Part shown: one piece after another, positions 42,652-54,023 of the stretch | Numbering within the stretch: the stretch's first letter is position 1 | Layout: each line of letters begins with the position of its first letter | Assembly (NCBI GenBank): GCA_029204225.1 | Contig: CM055111.1 | Span: forward strand, 25,796,761 to 25,860,760 | Direction of reading: 5' to 3' | Source: Diphasiastrum complanatum | Lineage: Eukaryota > Streptophyta > Lycopodiopsida > Lycopodiales > Lycopodiaceae | DNA length: 64,000 nucleotides | Program-made: the position numbers and the translations under genes | The notes under the pieces: model-generated | What the model was told of the DNA's origin: nothing | Database searches by the model: none | Seen by the model: the letters and a program-made list of their open reading frames with translations, nothing else

Positions 42652-43881
42652 CTTATGGATAGTGGATTAGATGTACATTTCAAGCATGGAGCATGTTCTA
42701 TCTTGAAAGATGATAAATGTATTGCTAATGGTTTCAAGCAAGGGAGGTTATTCAAGTTGGATGCTAATGTGATGGTTGGAAGTGTAAACATGGCAAGGGA
42801 GGAGCTCACTCAAGTGGAATTGTGGCACAAAAGGTTAGGCCATCCTAACTACAAAGCTATGAAGACCATGGTGACAAAGGAGCTAGCAAGTGGACTTCCC
42901 AAGACCATATCCAAGTGTGGCAAGCTTTGTGAAGCTTGTGTACTCTCCAAATCTCATAAGCTACCTTTCAAGAGATCTTTGACAAGATCTAACTCTCCTC
43001 TTGACATTATACACTTGGATGTTCATTCATTTTCACATGAATCTAATGGTGGAGCTCTTATGTATGTCACTTTTATTGATGATAGATCAAGATACTCTTG
43101 GGTTTACCTCTTGTCTAAGAAAAGTGAAGTTTTTGAGTCCTTTGTAAAGTTTAAAACTCTTGTAGAAAAGCAACTTAATACTAGCTTGAAAGTATTAAGA
43201 TGTGATAATGGAGGGGAGTACATATCTAATAGGATGAAAGAGTTTTGTGAAACTAATGGCATTAGGAGAGAGTTCACATGCACATACACTCCACAACAAA
43301 ATGGAGTAGCTGAGAGAAAGAATAGGACACTATGTGAGTGTGCTAAAGCTTTGAGATTAGATGCATCCCTTCCTATTCCATTTTGGGGAGAAGCTATTTT
43401 ATCTGCAAATTTTCTATGCAATAGAATGACTAATAGTGCCATTGAAGGACTTACACCTTATGAAGTATTGTATGGAAAAAAGCCAAATCTTAGTGATTTA
43501 AAAGTTTTTGGATGTACTTGCTATGTACATATTCCTTTAGAAACAAGAAAAAAGGAAGATGCCACTTCATTCAAAGGCATTTTTGTTGGTTATAGTGAAA
43601 ATAGTAAAGCTTATAGGATAGCTGATCCTATTACCAAGAAAGTTGTTGTAAGTAGAGATGTATTTTTTGATGAATCTCTCCAAGCCAAAGGAAATGTGAC
43701 TTCCAACAACACTCAAGTTGTCAAGGATCATGCTATGGCCAAGGATGAGCTTCATGAAGATGAAGGCCAAGAGGAACTTGTTCAAAGTCCAAAGGTGCCA
43801 AGAAGATTAACAAGGACAAAGATTGAGCCATCAAGGCTCAAGAATGATATGTGCGCAAACGGCTATAAGATCATTTATTGA
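42652..43881 (+). pseudogene. Copia Z pre-integrase and integrase (open, but cut at both ends)
   Basis: Open for over 400 codons: LMDSGLDVHFKHGACS, ELWHKRLGHPNYKAM, CEACVLSKSHKLPF (zinc-binding), integrase core D (HLDVHSF), FIDDRSRYSWVYLL, RCDNGGEY (D), YTPQQNGVAERKNR (E), FGCTCYVHIP, GYSENSKAYRI and SRDVFFDE, then the linker LTRTKIEPSRLK. It ends in unrelated sequence after 43845. The catalytic core has no stop. Left edge is the Y insertion point. It lacks gag, protease and RT, so it cannot act as an element. Confidence 0.9.
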
Positions 43882-44515
43882 TTTTCTGATTCTTCAAGCA
43901 CTGCATGCAAATCCATGCAATGCATTGGCGTGAGAGAAATACAGTTCTCTCATGAGTAATGTCTCTCTTACTAGCGGACTTGTGGATCTTCAGATCCTAT
44001 GCAGAATTGTCTCGCATGCATATGGACTCGTATCCTGTCTGTGTGTCTTGCTTACTAGCATTAGACTACTATTTTTGTGTGTTGTATCAAGCATCATCCA
44101 GAAAGTATATAGTCTTGTCGTATAACTTCTAGATTAGAGTAATCAAACATCTACAGCTAATCACAAATTACAAGAGTGGCAGATTAGCCACGACCTAGAG
44201 TGTATCTGCTGACGTTATGCTATCAAATCAGATATCTGTACTTTTGGGTACTTGCATGATCTTGCTGGTCCTTTTGGAGCGTGAGGGCAGAAAAAGGTGT
44301 CGCGATGATTTTTGTGTGGCTTTGGGCCTTTTGACTTTCGTGTCGTCTAACTTTCTCTCCCTGTACCGCGAAAAATTCCCTTCCGCGAATTTTTCTCGTT
44401 CGTGTCTTTTCGTAAGGGTGTTCGCGAACATTTTTGCTTCGTGCCTTTTGACTTTCGTATTCGCTAACATTTTCGTCAAACAGAGGGCTGAACGCTAGCA
44501 AAGCTTTGGTAATAG
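43846..44515. other. Unassigned, LTR-like; CGCGAA-rich with a partial duplication
   Basis: Follows the Z linker abruptly. The second half is rich in TTCGCGAA-type motifs, and CCTTTTGACTTTCGT occurs at about 44328 and 44447. Similar motifs (TTCGCGA) occur in the 125-bp LTR of D, so a D-like LTR is possible, but no boundaries or primer site were found. Confidence 0.3.
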
Positions 44516-44740
44516 AAACGTTTTGTTTCTTCAATTGGCTCTATGCTTGATAAAGGAATTTTTGCTCAAAGGTTTGGTGAGCAAATGCAATACATGATGA
44601 TGTGTCGATGTGCTCCAAATAGATTTCTCTTTCAATGAGCTTCTCTCTCACAAAGTGATGTGCAACTTCGATGTGATTGCTCCTTGCATGAAATATATTT
44701 AGATCTTTTGCAAGTGATTTTTGAAGGATATTAGGTTGCT
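44516..44740 (-). pseudogene. Copia RNase H C-terminus fragment (S)
   Basis: Minus strand: HARSNHIEVAHHFVREKLIEREIYLEHID, then after a frame change AHQTFEQKFLYQA, equivalent to the LTKPLxKxxFxxH end. Closely related to C and E. No LTR follows on its 3' side. Confidence 0.85.
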
Positions 44741-44899
44741 AAAATTCACTCTTGATCACATCATTTGGAAGATTTTATATTCTTTGTAGAAAGAGGGGCA
44801 ATTCTACTAGTTTAGCAAGTGCATTATTTCTAGTATTCTATAATTTGATTTTTGTTCAAGATCATTCTTAGATCTTTATAATTTATTACTGATCTTTTC

Positions 44900-45859
44900 A
44901 GGTCCCTAAGAAGTGGGATAAGGTAGATCTTTAATCGAATCAATAGAAGTAACATTTATTTGTGTCAAGTCCTTGATTAGGAGAGGTAGCCAAATGGTAG
45001 ACAATGGTTTCAATGTTGATTTTGATTCAAATGAATGTTTCATCAAGAAGAAGGGTAAGATAGTGGCTAACGGCACTAGACTTGGCAAACTTTATAAGTT
45101 GGATGCATTTGTGGATGCTAATGTTGTCATGTTGGCCAAGAAGAGCAAGATATCTACCTTCACTTTATGGCACAAAAGACTTGGACATGTCAACTCGGGT
45201 TCCATGGAGGCTATGATCAAGGAGGAGTATGCTTTAGGCCTACCAAGGTCTATTGGAAAGGAAGACAAGGTTTGTGAAGCATGTGCTTTATCCAAGGCAC
45301 ATAAGAAGGTGTTTCCTAACTCCATCACAAAGTCATCTCATCATCTTGAACTCATACACTTGGATGTGCATATTGCTAGCACCAAATATAATGGAGCTTT
45401 ATCCATGTTTTTAACCTTCATTGATGACTACTCAAGATATTGCTGGGTGTTCTTACTTTCCTTCAAGTCTCAAGTATTTGATACTTTTGTAAAGTTCAAG
45501 TTGTTTGTGAAAAAGCATCATAATCATAGCATCAAGATTCTTAGAAGTGACAATGGTGGAGAATATATCTCCAATGAGTTCAAGGCCTTTTGTGAGGAGG
45601 AAGGGATCAAGAAAAAAACTTCTGGTCCTTACAACGAGTTGCTGAAAGAAGGAATAGAACATTATGTGAATGTTCTAAGGCTTTAAGATTGGATGCTTGT
45701 TTGCCCAAATCTTTTTGAATCTCTTGTATGTGCAAACTACTTGATGAATATGGTGTCTTGCAAAGCAATTCAATGCAAAAATCCTTATGAGATGTTGTAT
45801 GAAAATAAACCCAATCTTAATCACTTGAAAGTTTTTGGGTGTAGATGTTATGTGCATGT
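44900..45859 (+). pseudogene. Copia T pre-integrase and integrase
   Basis: SQMVDNGFNVDFDSNECF, LYKLDAF, LWHKRLGHVNSGSM, CEACALSKAHKKVF, HLDVHIASTKYNG, FIDDYSRYCWVFLL and RSDNGGEYIS are open to about 45600. A deletion and frame changes around 45620-45700 remove the QNGVAERKNR segment, and then PYEMLYENKPNLNHLKVFGC follows. It is cut at 45859 by the V LTR, inside the VFGCRCYVHV motif, so V inserted here. Confidence 0.9.
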
Positions 45860-46507
45860 TGTGATAGATTCAACTAAGTTAGTCATATTTGTTACATTTT
45901 TATATTTGACAAATTGAGGCCAACTTTATATTAGACTTAGAGTATGACTTTTCAAAGTTTATTAGTCTAAATTTCATTTGAATAAACACTTTTTGAAAGT
46001 GGAAGAAAGCTAGTAGTTGAGTTTGAGTATATTCAAATTTAAATGCTGGGTACATTGAATCTAGACCCAAAAATAATAGGATTTACATTTTGGAGAAAAA
46101 GCCAAGTGGCCAAATAGGATTTGGACCTGTTATAAAAGGATGTAACTCATAGAAAGACATATCTTCTCTCTTCTCTATCTCATTTCATGCCTATACATGG
46201 TTCTATTGGGTTCTACTATCCATTGGTTCACTATACTTGTGATTGCTTGCAATTCTATGTGTAGAATGATCTATATTTGTTATTTTTGGATCCACACGTG
46301 TGAAATATAGTAGCTTTCTGGTTTTGTATGGACAACAACAGTACTTTATGATTTGATTCATGTTTGAACAAGTTCTATTAGAGTTTGCATCTCATTCATA
46401 AAGTAGATGCTAATTTTTCTACATTGGCAGGATTGTTGATTTGTTCTCTTTCTAAACCCAAAATCACTTTATGGATTTGGATCATCATTGATCTGAATGC
46501 TTTCACA
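45860..46507 (+). repeat. 5' LTR of V (about 648 bp)
   Basis: TGTGATAGATTCAACTAAG ... GCTTTCACA. Shares with the X1 LTRs the TATAAAAGG box (about 46131) and CACACGTGTG (46293-46302) at the same relative places. Inserted in the T integrase. Confidence 0.85.
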
Positions 46508-46519
46508 TGATATCTGAGC
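46508..46519 (+). promoter_or_regulatory. Primer binding site of V, mutated
   Basis: TGATATCTGAGC, two changes from TGGTATCAGAGC, directly after the LTR. Confidence 0.75.
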
Positions 46520-47076
46520 TTGTGTTTCAAGTTATGGAGGAAAACATATCTATCAATGATTTGGTGAAAATATCAAGGCTAGAGCATGCTAGAGAGGATT
46601 CTACACCAAAATCGAGTTTATTACATATCAACTTGTAGATTTATAAACTTGATCAATTCCAATTTTTGAATTCACATACTGGATTTGGCTGATTTTTGGA
46701 TCATTGGATCAGCCTAAGTGGTGGCTAATAGATTGCATATCAGATTTTTCAACATTTGCATGTAGCTTTAGAACAATCAATTTTTTGTGATTTTGTCAAA
46801 ACTCTAATTTTGATTGAATCTCTAGATAGTGAGGTTTCTGGACTTCATTTGAGTGTGTTTCAATCTTAGGAAGTGGCAAGAGTCATTATTGAGAAAAGAT
46901 CATAGGTTGATCAAGATTTCATGATTCTATGTGTTGATTTGCTTGGTATAAGTGCTAGAAGAGAATTTTTGAGTAGTTTAAAATCTTTGTGATTTCTTTT
47001 GAAAACATTTGTTGTTGTTCAAAGGAGTGCTTTTTGCATTGAAACAAGTTGAAAGATAAGATCAGGTCATTATTAC

Positions 47077-48061
47077 ATGGCAACATCTAGTGGAGTCATG
47101 TTGGAAGCCAATCATAAGCTTACCTCAAGTAACTATTCATTGTGGATAATGAGTATGGAATCACTTCTTGAGATGAATGATGTTTTGGATATTGTTGTGG
47201 GTTTGAAGGAGAAACCAGCAACACAACAAGATCAAATGAGGTATGATAAGAAAGCCAAAAGGGCTCTACACATGATCAAGATGAATGTTACCAAAGAGCT
47301 TCTCAAGGAAGTTGGTAAGTGTACTTCATTAAGTGAGGCTTGGGATTCAGTGAAGAAGCTTTATGAATCCAAGTCTACTTCTAGAGTGTTGACTCTAAGA
47401 AGGCAAATCTTTTTTTCTTTGCAAAAGAATGAAGAAAGTCCAAATACTTTTATTTTGAGAATAAAAGCATTGAATGATGGGTTGGCTTGCATTGATGAGA
47501 GCATTAAAGGAAGAAGAGCTTGTTCAAGTTATTCTTCATGGATTGTTGGATGTTTATGCTAACATTGTTCAAAGTATTGCTATTCAAAAGACTTTGCCAA
47601 GTTTTATGGATCTTCAAGAGATCTTGATCAATGAAAAATATAGGCTTCAAGCAAGAAGTGGATCTACATCGACACTTCAAGAGGAGGCTACGTTCACAAA
47701 GAAAAAATTCAAGGGAAAAAGCAAAAGTAAGTGGTCTAAAGGGCAAGATCAAGTAGATGTTTCTTCAAGTGGCAAAAATAAAGATAAATCAAAGCTCAAG
47801 TGCTTCTATTGTGGCATTAAAGGACACTTTGCAAGTGAGTGCTACAAGAAGAAGAGAGATCAAAGAGATAAGCAAGGTAATCTTACTCTTGATGAGGATA
47901 ATTTGGATGTTCAAGATGCAAATGATGATGCTTTTGTGATGTCTTCATGTATGCTTGCTAATGATGGAGATCTAGATCCTTGGTGGATTGATAGTGGAGC
48001 AAGTTCACACATGACTTTTCACAAAGAGTACTATCTCTTCTTTGTTGGCATATGGAGATGA
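47077..48061 (+). pseudogene. V gag, zinc knuckle and protease
   Basis: ATG at 47077: MATSSGVMLEANHKLTSSNY, SRVLTLRRQIFFSLQ, then a one-base shift near 47510 into the frame ELVQVILHGLLDVYANIVQS. It continues through EILINEKYRLQ, a Lys-rich stretch, CFYCGIKGHFASEC and WWIDSGASSHMTFHKE. Homologous throughout to X1 gag-PR. The end, YLFFVGIWR, is a read-out into non-homologous sequence. Confidence 0.88.
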
Positions 48062-48074
48062 CAAGAGGGTGGAG

Positions 48075-48267
48075 TGTTAAAATTTCACAATTCTACTAGT
48101 TTCGGTCATATGACTTGTATATAGTTAGATGGTCATGATGTGGCTTGTCACACGTGCCAAATAGCATAGGATTCCATTCATAAGGATGTTCTCAAGTTGA
48201 ACTAAGTGATAGAACCTTTGGAATGAGTCCAAATCATGCTTAGATACAAGAGAGAAAAATTAAGAGC
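48075..48267 (+). repeat. LTR-like fragment flanking A2 on the left (perhaps continuing at 51101-51120)
   Basis: TGTTAAAATTTCACAATTC follows a purine tract. A2 is inserted at 48267/51096, and 51101-51120 ends ATTTTTTACA, which would complete a TGT...ACA LTR of only about 215 bp. It matches no other LTR in the window, so the call rests on position and ends only. Confidence 0.35.
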
Positions 48268-48842
48268 TGTTGAAATTGTCACTTCCATGTTATATTTGAT
48301 CAATCATGAGATCTATGTTCATGATAGGATCTCACACATGTGGAGCCTATTTCCACGTGTGAAAGGATGTACAAAATGTACTTGATAATAGTTAGATTCA
48401 TTTTGGTTCAATTTACACAAGTGTGAACTTGATTTGTGGCTAGAATCTAAGAAAAAGTCACTTTGACCAATTTCCATGTAATTAGCTTGCACTTCCATGT
48501 GAATGAGTAAATGCTCTCGCATGTCAAGTTGTTGTTCACATGTGTGGATTAGGTTGTAGAGGATAAGATTTAGATATTCTACTAGATCCTATTTTATAGG
48601 GAATATTCTTATATTTGTGAAAGACTAGCTTTTTGGTTTCTAGCTAATGTGAGAAGTCAACTTTGGATAATGAGCATATTTGGCTCCCATTGGTGGATCT
48701 AGATGACTAGGCACCCTTCACACATGTGAAAGCCTGCTGGACAGTACACATCTTATGGATGTACTTGATCTATAGAGAGATCAACCATTTCAATAGAAAG
48801 TTGATGAGAGATTTACAATCTAGCAATTTGCTTGTGATTCAC
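48268..48842 (+). repeat. 5' LTR of A2, right end deleted
   Basis: TGTTGAAATTGTCACTTCC onward matches the right LTR to about GCTTGTGATT, then passes into RT coding sequence at 48849. Confidence 0.85.
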
Positions 48843-48848
48843 ACATAG

Positions 48849-50261
48849 TGGATCTATAGAATAAAGTACAATCAAGATGGATCTATAAGTAAGTACAAAG
48901 CTAGACTTGTTGCTAAGGGGTTTCTTCAAACTAAAGGCATAGATTATGAAGAAACATTTGCACCTATAGCAAAGCTTCTAACTATTAGAATGATCATTTG
49001 TATTGCTACTTTGTTCAAGTGGAATCTCTATCAAATGGATGTGACCAATGCATTTCTGAATGGCTACTTGGAGGAGGAAATATACATGTTGAAACTCTAG
49101 GGCTTCATCAAGGATGGTGAGGAGGACAAGGTTTGTCATTTGAAGAAGAGCCTATATGGCTTGAAGCAAACACCTAGAGCTTGGTACTCTAGGTTGCATG
49201 ATTTTCTCTACTCCCTTGGCTTTGTGATTAGTTCTTATGAACCTTCAATGTACATCAAGTGTAATGATGGTAAGATCATCATTTTAGTTCTTTATGTTGA
49301 TGATATCATATTGACAGGAAATAATGGTGAAGGCATAAGAAAAGTTAAAGTTGCATTGTCTAGTGACTTCAAGATGATAGATCTAGGACTTCTAAAGTTC
49401 ATACTTGAAATAGAAGTTTCTAGAGGTAGTGATTTCACTTTCGTAAGTCAATCAAAGTATGCTACTTCCATTCTTGAAAAGTTTGGCATGAAATATTGTA
49501 AAGGGATTGACACCCCTATGAAGCAACTTTGTAAAGTTTCTAATGATGGTGATGAAGCATCCTTTGAGGACATCACACTTTTTAGAAAGCTTATAGGCTC
49601 CTTAATCTATTTGACAATCACTAGAACATATTTGAGTTATAGTGTAAGCAAGTTGAGTCAATATATGCAAGGTCCCTTGATGCATCATTGGAAAAGTGCC
49701 AAGAGAGTACTTAGATATGTCTCTTCTACTAGATTTTTTGGAATTCTCTATCAAGGATCTAACTTGTACTTGAGGGCACATTCGGATTCAGATTTTGCAG
49801 GAGACAACATGGATAGGAGATCTATAAGTGCATTTGTCACTTTCCTTTGTGGAGGAGTGATATCTTGGCTTTCTAAAAAGCAAGATACAATCTCTCTTTC
49901 CTCATGTGAAGCTGAGTACAAGGCATTGACTTCAACAACAAAAGAAATCCTATGGCTGAAAAGACTTTTGGTGGAACTACAAGTGCTAAAGGCTAAGGAA
50001 ATCCCTTGCAACTATGGTGACAATCAAGCTTCTCAACAAATTGCTACAACTCCTATCTTCCATGCTAGAACAAAGCATATTGAGATAGCTCATCACTTTG
50101 CAAGTTAGAAGGTGCAATCCAAGGAGGTACAACTTCATCATGTGCCATCATCCAAGTGCATAGCTAATATCTTAACCAAACCTTTGGCTAAAGATCCATT
50201 TTTCAAGTTAATAAGTGCTCTTGGAATTGTAGATAGATGTACATTAGACTTACCAAGTTAG
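48849..50261 (+). pseudogene. A2 RT and RNase H
   Basis: WIYRIKYNQDGSISKYKARL, FAPIAKLLTIR, YQMDVTNAFLNGYLEEEIYM, SLYGLKQTPRAWY, YVDDIILTG (about 49290-49320), LIGSLIYLTITR, RNase H HSDSDFAGDNMDRRS, SSCEAEYKAL, HARTKHIEIAHHF and, past a stop at 50106, ADILTKPL-type ANILTKPL. One stop near 49099 and one at 50106; otherwise open (49140-50108). Closely related to A. Confidence 0.92.
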
Positions 50262-50274
50262 AAGTGAGGAGGAG

Positions 50275-51095
50275 TGTTAAAATTGTCACTTCCAACTTGT
50301 TATATTTGATCAATCATGAGATCTATCTTTATGATAGGATGTCACACATGTGGAGCCTGTTCCCACATGTAAAAGAATGTGCAAAATGTACTTGATAATA
50401 GTTAGATTCATTTTGGTTCAATCTACACAAGTGTGAACTTGATTTGTGGCTAGAATCTAAGAAAAAGTCACTTTGATCAATTTCCATGTAATTAGCTTGC
50501 ACTTGTGAATGAGTAAATGCTCCCACATGTCAAGTTGTTGTTCACACGTGTGGATCAGGTTGTAGATTTAGATATCCACTAGATCCTATTTTATAAAGAG
50601 TATTCCTATATTTGTGGAAGACTAGGTTTTTGGTTTCTAGCTAATGTGATAAGTCAACTTTGGATAATGAGCATATTTGGCTCCCATTGGTGGATCTAGA
50701 TGACTAGGCAATCTTCACATGTGTGAAGGCCTGCTGGACAGTACACAGCTCGTGGATGTACTTGATCTATAAAGAGATCAACCATTTCAATAGAAAGTTG
50801 ATGAGAGATTTACAATCTAGCAATTTGCTTGTGATTTTATGCTTGGAATGCTATCAAATGTATTAGTACTTTACTCTCTGGTCACAGGTTGTATAGTGGC
50901 TGATTTCCACACGTGTGAGGCCGCCCTTGATAATTTTTTAAGTTTACATTAGTTGATCTTTCTAAATAGTTGATGATCTATGTGTAGATCTTGATCTAAT
51001 CAATAGAATTGATAGATTCATAGATTTGGTAATCAACACCTCTCGTAGATTGATTAAGTACAATCAATCATTGTTCTTTTTATTGAAAATCAATA
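50275..51095 (+). repeat. 3' LTR of A2 (821 bp)
   Basis: Starts TGTTAAAATTGTC after AAGTGAGGAGGAG and ends AAATCAATA (a decayed TCAACA end). Contains CACACGTGTG at 50543 and 50908 and CACATGTGG-type variants. Confidence 0.85.
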
Positions 51096-51299
51096 GGAGC
51101 TATTTTTGGTATTTTTTACATTTTGAGATATCTCCAAGATTCCAACCATAACTTGGTAGAGATGAAGGTTCAACCAAATATAGCATTAGGGATAGGTTTA
51201 GGGCTACTCATACCTTCCCAAAACTGTGATGGATCATGTATATATGGAAAGACATGTTTTGTTACTGCAGATGGTTCTATTGCAAATCCTGCTCGGCCA

Positions 51300-51600
51300 G
51301 CTTGTGGACGGCGGACTCGGCTCAAGATTGTATACATAGTTCTGAGGCTCAGCTCGGCCAAGATTGTATGGAAAGGACTGAGGCTCTCAGCTCAATTGAG
51401 ATCTGATGTAGGGGACTAAGACTCAGATCGGTCGAGATCTGATGTAGGAGACTATGAGGCTCGGCTCGATCAAGATCTAATGCAGGGGACTGAGACTTGG
51501 CTCGATCGAGATCTAATGTAGGGGAATGAGGCTCGGCTCGGTCGGGATCTGATGTAGGGGACTGAGACTCAGCTCGGTCGAGATCTGATATAGGGGAAAA
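51300..51600. repeat. Minisatellite, 36-bp unit
   Basis: About six to eight imperfect copies of a 36-bp unit built on CTCGGCTCGGTCGAGATCT and GATGTAGGGGACTGAG. Copies begin near 51385, 51421, 51459, 51495, 51531 and 51567, with earlier degenerate ones from 51300. Many units contain the palindrome CTCGATCGAG or a near version. Confidence 0.92.
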
Positions 51601-52169
51601 ATATTGAAAAAAATTTTAGAGGTAATTGCTTGTTCGAAAGTGAAACTTGACAAATGTATAGGACATTGTGGATCGGTATGTACTTGTGTTCGTGGTAGAA
51701 TGGTCGGTTAACAGGCTGGAATAACGTCTTTCTGATAAGATGTGGAAAAGAGGATGTTTTTTCTCAATAACGTACTAGTAGCGAGCTTTCAACCCAAATC
51801 GGTATTGAAGGATTTGTTTTTTTTTTTGCATGCTCCAGTAGAGCTATCTCTAGCGGTGTTGCTTGTGCAAGATTTAACGATTTTTTTGGAATGTAGCAAA
51901 CCTTGGCAGCGTATGGTTTTTGAAAATGGATGAGGATGGCGCTCAAGATCCGTAGTGGATGTCTGTAGATGTTGTCCAAGGATGTGAATGTGTGATCAAG
52001 CACGGTCATAATGTATGAAAGATTGCCAAAAGTGAGCTAGGATGCACAAAGATAGCCAGAATTGGTCGCTAGAAACATAAAAAAAAACTTGCACATTGCT
52101 GAGGTGCAAATGAGTTCAACCAGTGCTATTTTATAGTCGTTGAAGCCCTAAGTTAAATGCTCTTGTTGA

Positions 52170-52450
52170 TGGCATACTCGGCTCAGTCAAGATTGGTGTA
52201 GCAGACTCGATCGAGATTGTTTGCAGAGTGTTGAGGCTCGGCTCGGTCGAGATTGTATGCAAAGGAATGAGGCTCGGCTCGATCGAGATTGGTGTAGTAG
52301 ACTCGGTCAAAATTGTATGCAGAGTGCTAAGAGGCTCGACCTGCTAGTTGAGATTCAGCACTTGGCTTGGTTGAGAGTCAAGTCAAAAAGGCTCGGTCGA
52401 GATTCATGACTCGGCTCAGTCGAGATTGATGTTGAAGACTTAGTCGAGTG
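52170..52450. repeat. Second minisatellite block, related units
   Basis: Irregular repeats of GGCTCGGTCGAGATT plus TGTATGCAGAGTG or GGTGTAG spacers, sharing the CTCGGCTCGGTCGAGAT core with 51300-51600 but with unit lengths that vary. Probably an older or rearranged part of the same array. Confidence 0.85.
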
Positions 52451-52813
52451 GTCATGTATACTGACTCGGCGAAGTGCTTATGCAAACTAGCTTGGTTTGA
52501 AAACTTAGTAACTAAAGTAGAAATGACAAGTATTGAAGTATGATGAAGTTCTCAGTTGGACATGTGGTCTCAATTACCAGATTTATTTGTTGAAAAAAAA
52601 AATGATGTCTCCGAATGTCAGAAAGAATATGGACCCGAAAAGTTTGAAAATCTGTCCTTTGAAGCTATACCATATGATGTTGACCTGGTACACTCTTGGT
52701 AATGGGAAATAGAGAAACAAAACAATGAAGGATAATGATGAGAAAAAATTATTCAGTAACGACAGACATAATCAATAAAAAAAGATTATAAAATAATAAT
52801 AAACAAAAATGAG

Positions 52814-53180
52814 TTACATACAAAAAATGAAGAGTGGTGATATTAGAGAGGGTTCGGCTCTATTGGGAAATATTTTATGAATGACATATGGTCCTTCACT
52901 CCTGAATTTAAGTTTTTCGGGGTGCTTCTTGGAGGTATAAAAAAGCACTTGATCACCTTGATCTAAATCTTTATTGCGTAGGTGTCTATCATGCCAAGAT
53001 TTTTGACATAGTTTGTTAAAGAGTTGTGCATGATAAGAGATGAGACAAGTCTCGCACAATTGAGCTAACGTAAATAGCTTGTTTTGAACCTCCTGTTCAA
53101 TCACAACTTTCTCACATAGATCAGTGGAGAAGGTTTGCATGACTCTCAAAGAAGGAAGTAAAAATTCAACAGGCACTATT
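52814..53180 (-). pseudogene. Gypsy integrase C-terminal part, left of W
   Basis: Minus strand from 53180: IVPVEFLLPSLRVM, LFNKLCQKSWHDRHLRNKDLDQGDQVLFY, KLKFRSEGPYVIHKIFPN (GPY/F module). Open frame of 130 codons including a few W-derived ones. It continues 63919-64000 (HIVHGQEA), which W separates from it. Different from the two other gypsy integrases here. Confidence 0.92.
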
Positions 53181-54011
53181 TGTGCAAAAAGTACAAAAAG
53201 GACCAAGAGTGGATCCTAATCTGATCCTCAAGAGGGATTGGTTGTCAAATTACTTGATCTATCAATCTACTTCAAATTAAGATCAATCTAGATCAATTCT
53301 AGACACAAAATCTAACAAGAACAATCATTAATTGAAGGTAAGTGTACTTTATGGTTGCACATGTGTGAAACACTGTCTGAGTACGGACTCCAACCTGAAA
53401 ATCAAGTACACATTGATAGAACCTCAAAACAATCAAAACAAATGTAGACAAATGGAGAGAATCACTCAAAATTGCTTCCAAAACCAAGATTGGTGTCTCA
53501 CAATGATTATGGCCAAATGTGGCTCTATATATACAATAAGTGGGAGCTCGTGGTACTGATCATCCCTCTAATCCCACATGTGTGAAGGTGCTTTGTCATA
53601 TGATGATTCATCATGCAAAACTGACACTTGGACAAAACCTTCTATTTTGAGCACTTTTGGTCCATTTTCCTTCTATATGGAGATCTACTTGGAAATCTTC
53701 TAGAAGTCAAAATTCGTCTACTTCAGCTTATTCCACACATGTGAGCTGTCCTCTACACATGGGATATGACACCTAACCAAAGGATGTGGCTCATGCAATC
53801 AATAGATTGATGCCATGTGTCATATGTCTAGAAAACTAGTTTTTGGCCTTTTTAGCCACTAGAACTTGAATTAAATCATATGTACAACCTATATGATTAT
53901 GGTACATGAAAAGTACACTATTTTCACACGTGGGAATAGGTTCCACACATGTGTGTTTATCTATATACAAGATTTTTGGCCTCTACCAAGCTTATTTTTG
54001 CATTTTTCACA
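53181..54011 (-). repeat. 3' LTR of W (831 bp)
   Basis: Minus strand TGTGAAAAATGC ... TTTTTGCACA. Near-identical to 63087-63918. The palindrome here reads CACATGTGTG (53358), one C-to-T change from the other LTR. TATATATA-type box near 53525. Confidence 0.95.
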
Positions 54012-54023
54012 CTCCTCAAAAAT

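Larger units (their letters stand above)
45860..48074 (+). mobile_element. V: X-like LTR, primer site, gag and protease only
   Basis: The 5' LTR resembles the X1 LTR and gag resembles X1 gag. After the protease active site the coding region ends within about 15 codons and a purine tract (CAAGAGGGTGGAG) leads to TGTTAAAATTTC. What follows does not match V's own 5' LTR, so the 3' end is uncertain: an internal deletion or recombination with another element. Confidence 0.7.
48268..51095 (+). mobile_element. Copia A2, internally deleted (LTR - RT/RH - LTR), TSD AGAGC/GGAGC
   Basis: LTRs at 48268-48842 (cut) and 50275-51095 flank RT from WIYRIKYNQDG to the end of RNase H. Flanks AGAGC (48263-48267) and GGAGC (51096-51100) fit a target duplication with one change, so both ends belong to one insertion. 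The missing part runs from inside the left LTR through primer site, gag, PR and IN to early RT. Confidence 0.87.
51121..52813 (-). other. Presumed 3' region of a gypsy element, with two minisatellite blocks
   Basis: Lies downstream of the minus-strand gypsy integrase that ends at 52814. No ORF of note; 51123-51300 has an open frame without known motifs. Plant Tat/Ogre-type gypsy elements often carry tandem repeats between pol and the 3' LTR, which fits. The LTR itself was not identified. Confidence 0.4.

Noticed and set aside
44217-44534. Overlapping ORFs of 83-103 codons on both strands
   Set aside because: Low-complexity reading of the CGCGAA-rich block; no homology seen and no start context.
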